In this document: piece by piece, positions 45,372 to 47,505 of the stretch
Layout of the letters: each line of letters starts with the position of its first letter
Position numbering within the stretch: the first letter of the stretch is position 1
Origin: Betaproteobacteria bacterium HGW-Betaproteobacteria-3
GTDB taxonomy: Bacteria > Pseudomonadota > Gammaproteobacteria > Burkholderiales > Burkholderiaceae_C
Assembly: GCA_002842205.1 (NCBI GenBank)
Contig: PHCI01000026.1
Span: 1-47,505 of the forward strand
DNA length: 47,505 nucleotides
Direction of reading: 5' to 3'
The notes under the pieces: model-generated
Told to the model about the DNA's origin: nothing
Seen by the model: the letters and a program-made list of their open reading frames with translations, nothing else
Databases searched by the model: none
Made by a program: the position numbers and the translations under genes

Positions 45372-46808
45372 TCAAAGCCAGCGTTTGAGCAGGCCCATGA
45401 CCCGCTGGAAGCGCGCGCCATACGGCGGGTACAGCAACTGGCCCGAGGCAAACCGCGACTGCACCAGCACCGGCTTTTGCTGCGTGAAGCGCAGGAAACC
45501 GGCCTCGCCATGGTAGGCGCCCCAGCCGCTTTCGCCCACGCCGCCAAACGGCAGGTTCTCGTGGGCAATGTGCAGCAGCGTGTCGTTGACCGTGACGCCG
45601 CCGCTGACCGTGCAGGCCAGCACGCGGTCCCGCGCGGCGGTGTCGGTGCCAAACCAGTACAGCGCCAGCGGGCGGGGGCGCGCGTTGACGGTCTCGATGG
45701 CTTCGTCCAGGGTGTCGTAGCTCACCACCGGCAGGATGGGCCCGAAAATCTCCTCTTCCATGAGGGTGAGGCCCGGGTGGGCGTTGAACACCAGCACCGG
45801 TTTCATCTGCCGCTGGCCCGCAACGGGGGGGCCGTCCAGCACGCCTTGCGGGTCGATCTCGCGCAATTGGGCGCCCTGCGCAGCGGCCTGCGCCAGCATG
45901 GACTGCAGCCGCGCGTGGTGGCGCTCGGTCAGGATCGCGGCGTAGTCGGGGTTGCCGGTGATGCGCGGAAACAGTCGTTGTGTGGCGGCAGCGAACGCGT
46001 CGCCAAAGGCCTGCTCAAGCCCGCGCGGCAGCAATACATAGTCGGGGGCGATGCAGGTTTGCCCGGCGTTGAGCAGCTTGCCATGCGCGATCTTGAGCGC
46101 CGCATCGGCCATGTCGCACGAGGCGTCCACGATGCATGGCGATTTGCCACCCAGCTCCAGCGTGGTGGGCGTGAGGTTGGCGGCGGCCGCGGCAGCCACC
46201 TTTCGGCCCACCGCCGTGGAGCCGGTGAACAGCAGGTGATCGAACGGCAGGCTGGCAAAGTCGTGCGCCACCGCGGCATCGCCCTCGATCACGCAAAACT
46301 CGTCCGCAGCGAAGCTGGCTTGAACCAGTTGCGCCATCAGGGCCGAGGTCCGAGGCGTCAACTCGCTGGGCTTGAGCATCACGCGGTTGCCGGCAGCGAG
46401 CGCGGTGGCCACGGGCCCCAGCGCGAGTTGAATCGGATAGTTCCAGGGCGAAATCACCCCCACCACTCCCAAAGGCTGGCGTTGCAAATAGCCGCGGGCC
46501 GGCAAAAGATAGATGGGTGTCGACACCCTCTGTGGCCGCATCCAGCGCGGCAGGTGTTTGTGCAGGTGGCTGATGAGTGCGCGCAGCACGAACAGGTCTG
46601 CCACCTCTGTGAGCTGGCGTGAGCGCACGCCGAAATCGGCATTCACTGCGTCGGCCAATGCCACGGCATTGCTCTCGATCAGGGTACTCAGGCGCAGCAG
46701 GCGCTCGCGTCGAAGCGTGAGCGGCACGTCGACTTGCGCGCGACTCGCCTGGAACTGCATGTCAAAAAGGGCGTGCAACGTAGGGATGGAGGGTGGGGAG
46801 GTGGTCAT
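45372..46808 (-). CDS. calB: Coniferyl aldehyde dehydrogenase-like enzyme
   Basis: The 478-residue protein starts at MTTSPPSIPTLHALFDMQF. It has VVGVISPWNYPIQLALGPV, LLFTGSTAVGRKVAAAA, the catalytic Glu in TTLELGGKSPCIV, the nucleophile in NAGQTCIAPDYVLL, and EEEIFGPILPVVSYDTLDEAI. The C-terminal ENLPFGGVGESGWGAYHG and the short length fit the class 3/coniferyl aldehyde dehydrogenase group, which oxidises aromatic or medium-chain aldehydes with NAD(P). Specific substrate is inference. It stands alone, 144 bp upstream of uup on the same strand, and diverges from the rRNA promoter region. Confidence 0.85.
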   Translation of the reverse strand: MTTSPPSIPTLHALFDMQFQASRAQVDVPLTLRRERLLRLSTLIESNAVALADAVNADFGVRSRQLTEVADLFVLRALISHLHKHLPRWMRPQRVSTPIYLLPARGYLQRQPLGVVGVISPWNYPIQLALGPVATALAAGNRVMLKPSELTPRTSALMAQLVQASFAADEFCVIEGDAAVAHDFASLPFDHLLFTGSTAVGRKVAAAAAANLTPTTLELGGKSPCIVDASCDMADAALKIAHGKLLNAGQTCIAPDYVLLPRGLEQAFGDAFAAATQRLFPRITGNPDYAAILTERHHARLQSMLAQAAAQGAQLREIDPQGVLDGPPVAGQRQMKPVLVFNAHPGLTLMEEEIFGPILPVVSYDTLDEAIETVNARPRPLALYWFGTDTAARDRVLACTVSGGVTVNDTLLHIAHENLPFGGVGESGWGAYHGEAGFLRFTQQKPVLVQSRFASGQLLYPPYGARFQRVMGLLKRWL

Positions 46809-47399
46809 CCGCCGAATGATAGGCGCCACATTCCCTGTGACATAGAGCGGACTCCCCACTAGGCGAACCCCTGAAAATGCGGCTTCTGGAAATTTTTCGC
46901 GCAGGCCTGCCGGAGTCGATCAAAAGCCATGCTATAGTCGATGGCTCAGCTGATGACGGTGCTGCAAAGCACCAAACAGAGTCCAACTCTGACAGCGGCT
47001 GACAAGGGTTAAAAAAGTTTTGAAAAACTTGCGCCGAACGAAAAAACCGGTGTAGAATTCAAGGCTCTGCTGAAAACGACAAGCAACGCGATCTGGCAAC
47101 AAATCGCAGCGAATCAAAAAAACAGCAAAGACCCCGGAAGTTGACAGGTCTTTAAAAAACGTGTCATAATTCAAGGCTCAGCTGATCGCAGCTAAGCAGC
47201 AAAACAAAGACGAAAGTCGGCGTGATGCAAACAGGTTCATTAAAAACTTACAGCCGATAAGCGTGGGCGTTTGAAGGCGATTGCCAAGTTCTTCGGAACT
47301 GGGTCTTAACTGACCTACAAACGCTCATGAGAATAGAAGTGAAGTTCACTTCAATTCCGTTTTTATGAGTTGCTCGAAAGAGCGAAAAAAATCAAGATC
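46809..47399 (+). promoter_or_regulatory. rRNA operon promoter and leader region, three tandem promoter-like units
   Basis: Three promoter-like units are each followed by a similar sequence. TATAGT at 46933-46938 precedes CGATGGCTCAGCTGA. TTGCGC (47029-47034) with TAGAAT (47053-47058) precedes TCAAGGCTCTGCTGA. TTGACA (47141-47146) with CATAAT (47165-47170) precedes TCAAGGCTCAGCTGA. Spacers in the last two are 18 bp; the first has no clear -35. The last is the strongest match. The leader from 47171 to 47399 contains TTCATTAAAAAC and CAGGTCTTTAAAAAAC stretches resembling antitermination-type leaders. No protein gene is convincing. Confidence 0.75.
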
Positions 47400-47505
47400 G
47401 AACTATAGAGTTTGATCCTGGCTCAGATTGAACGCTGGCGGCATGCCTTACACATGCAAGTCGAACGGCAGCACGGGAGCAATCCTGGTGGCGAGTGGCG
47501 AACGG
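47400..47505 (+). rRNA. 16S ribosomal RNA, 5' end only
   Basis: AGAGTTTGATCCTGGCTCAG starts at 47407. It is followed by ATTGAACGCTGGCGGCATGC and CTTACACATGCAAGTCGAAC, the universal bacterial 16S start in a beta-proteobacterial form. By comparison with E. coli numbering the mature 5' end is near 47400. The gene continues beyond the window. Confidence 0.98.

Overview
The window is high-GC bacterial chromosome, most likely a betaproteobacterium of the order Burkholderiales, family Comamonadaceae. The 16S rRNA start (27F-type motif near 47407), the gene content (rep, priA, hemE, dsbD, uup, DUF4148, DUF2726) and two interspersed repeat types I associate with this family point there; this is inference, since only about 106 bases of 16S are present.

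Layout. Bases 1-~8340 are an accessory island. A broken ABC-transporter ATPase fragment is joined directly to the last ~100 codons of trbL. Intact trbF, trbG, trbI and a DUF2274 gene follow: the distal end of a Tn4371-type mating-pair module whose upstream trb genes are missing. Behind it lie an unknown 359-residue gene, a GIY-YIG nuclease gene overlapping an AbiEii-type nucleotidyltransferase toxin gene by ATGA, an AbiEi-like antitoxin gene on the opposite strand whose 3' end overlaps the toxin gene by 24 bp, a spacer with four perfect palindromes, and an unknown 174-residue gene. This cluster is the best candidate for an undescribed defence or toxin-antitoxin arrangement.

From 8348 to 26309 the window is ordinary core and housekeeping sequence: a membrane-anchored retropepsin-like protease, outer-membrane phospholipase A, a small exported protein, Rep helicase, an AEC transporter, a MarR regulator with a short terminator-bearing leader, PriA, HemE, a DUF2726 protein, a DsbD-type reductase, an alanyl-tRNA editing protein, a DUF4148 protein, a SEC-C protein, an alpha/beta hydrolase, a KTSC protein and a VOC protein.

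Bases 26613-29267 are a second accessory islet: a lower-GC AIPR-like gene and a HigBA-type toxin-antitoxin pair. The pair sits between two homologous copies of the 3' end of an Lrp/AsnC gene, which differ mainly at synonymous positions. The intact lrp gene diverges from an orphan homodimeric 2-oxoacid dehydrogenase E1 gene (aceE-like) carrying several in-frame repeat insertions. A creatininase-family gene and two convergent small paralogous genes follow.

Bases 34636-43248 form a coherent amino-acid locus. A compact minus-strand series (LysE exporter, EamA exporter, class I aminotransferase, PhzF, VOC, second LysE, threonine dehydratase-like enzyme, histidine phosphatase), with TTGA, ATGA and GTGA start/stop overlaps, diverges from a MocR-type GntR/aminotransferase regulator. 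Three CAATACA sites lie between them. Uup (ABC-F) and a coniferyl-aldehyde-type dehydrogenase follow, then a ribosomal RNA promoter and leader region and the first bases of a 16S rRNA gene.

A theme across the window is an interspersed element of about 55-70 bp, with about ten copies, mostly inside coding sequences in frame. In two genes it appears to supply the signal peptide, and in a third place a membrane segment.
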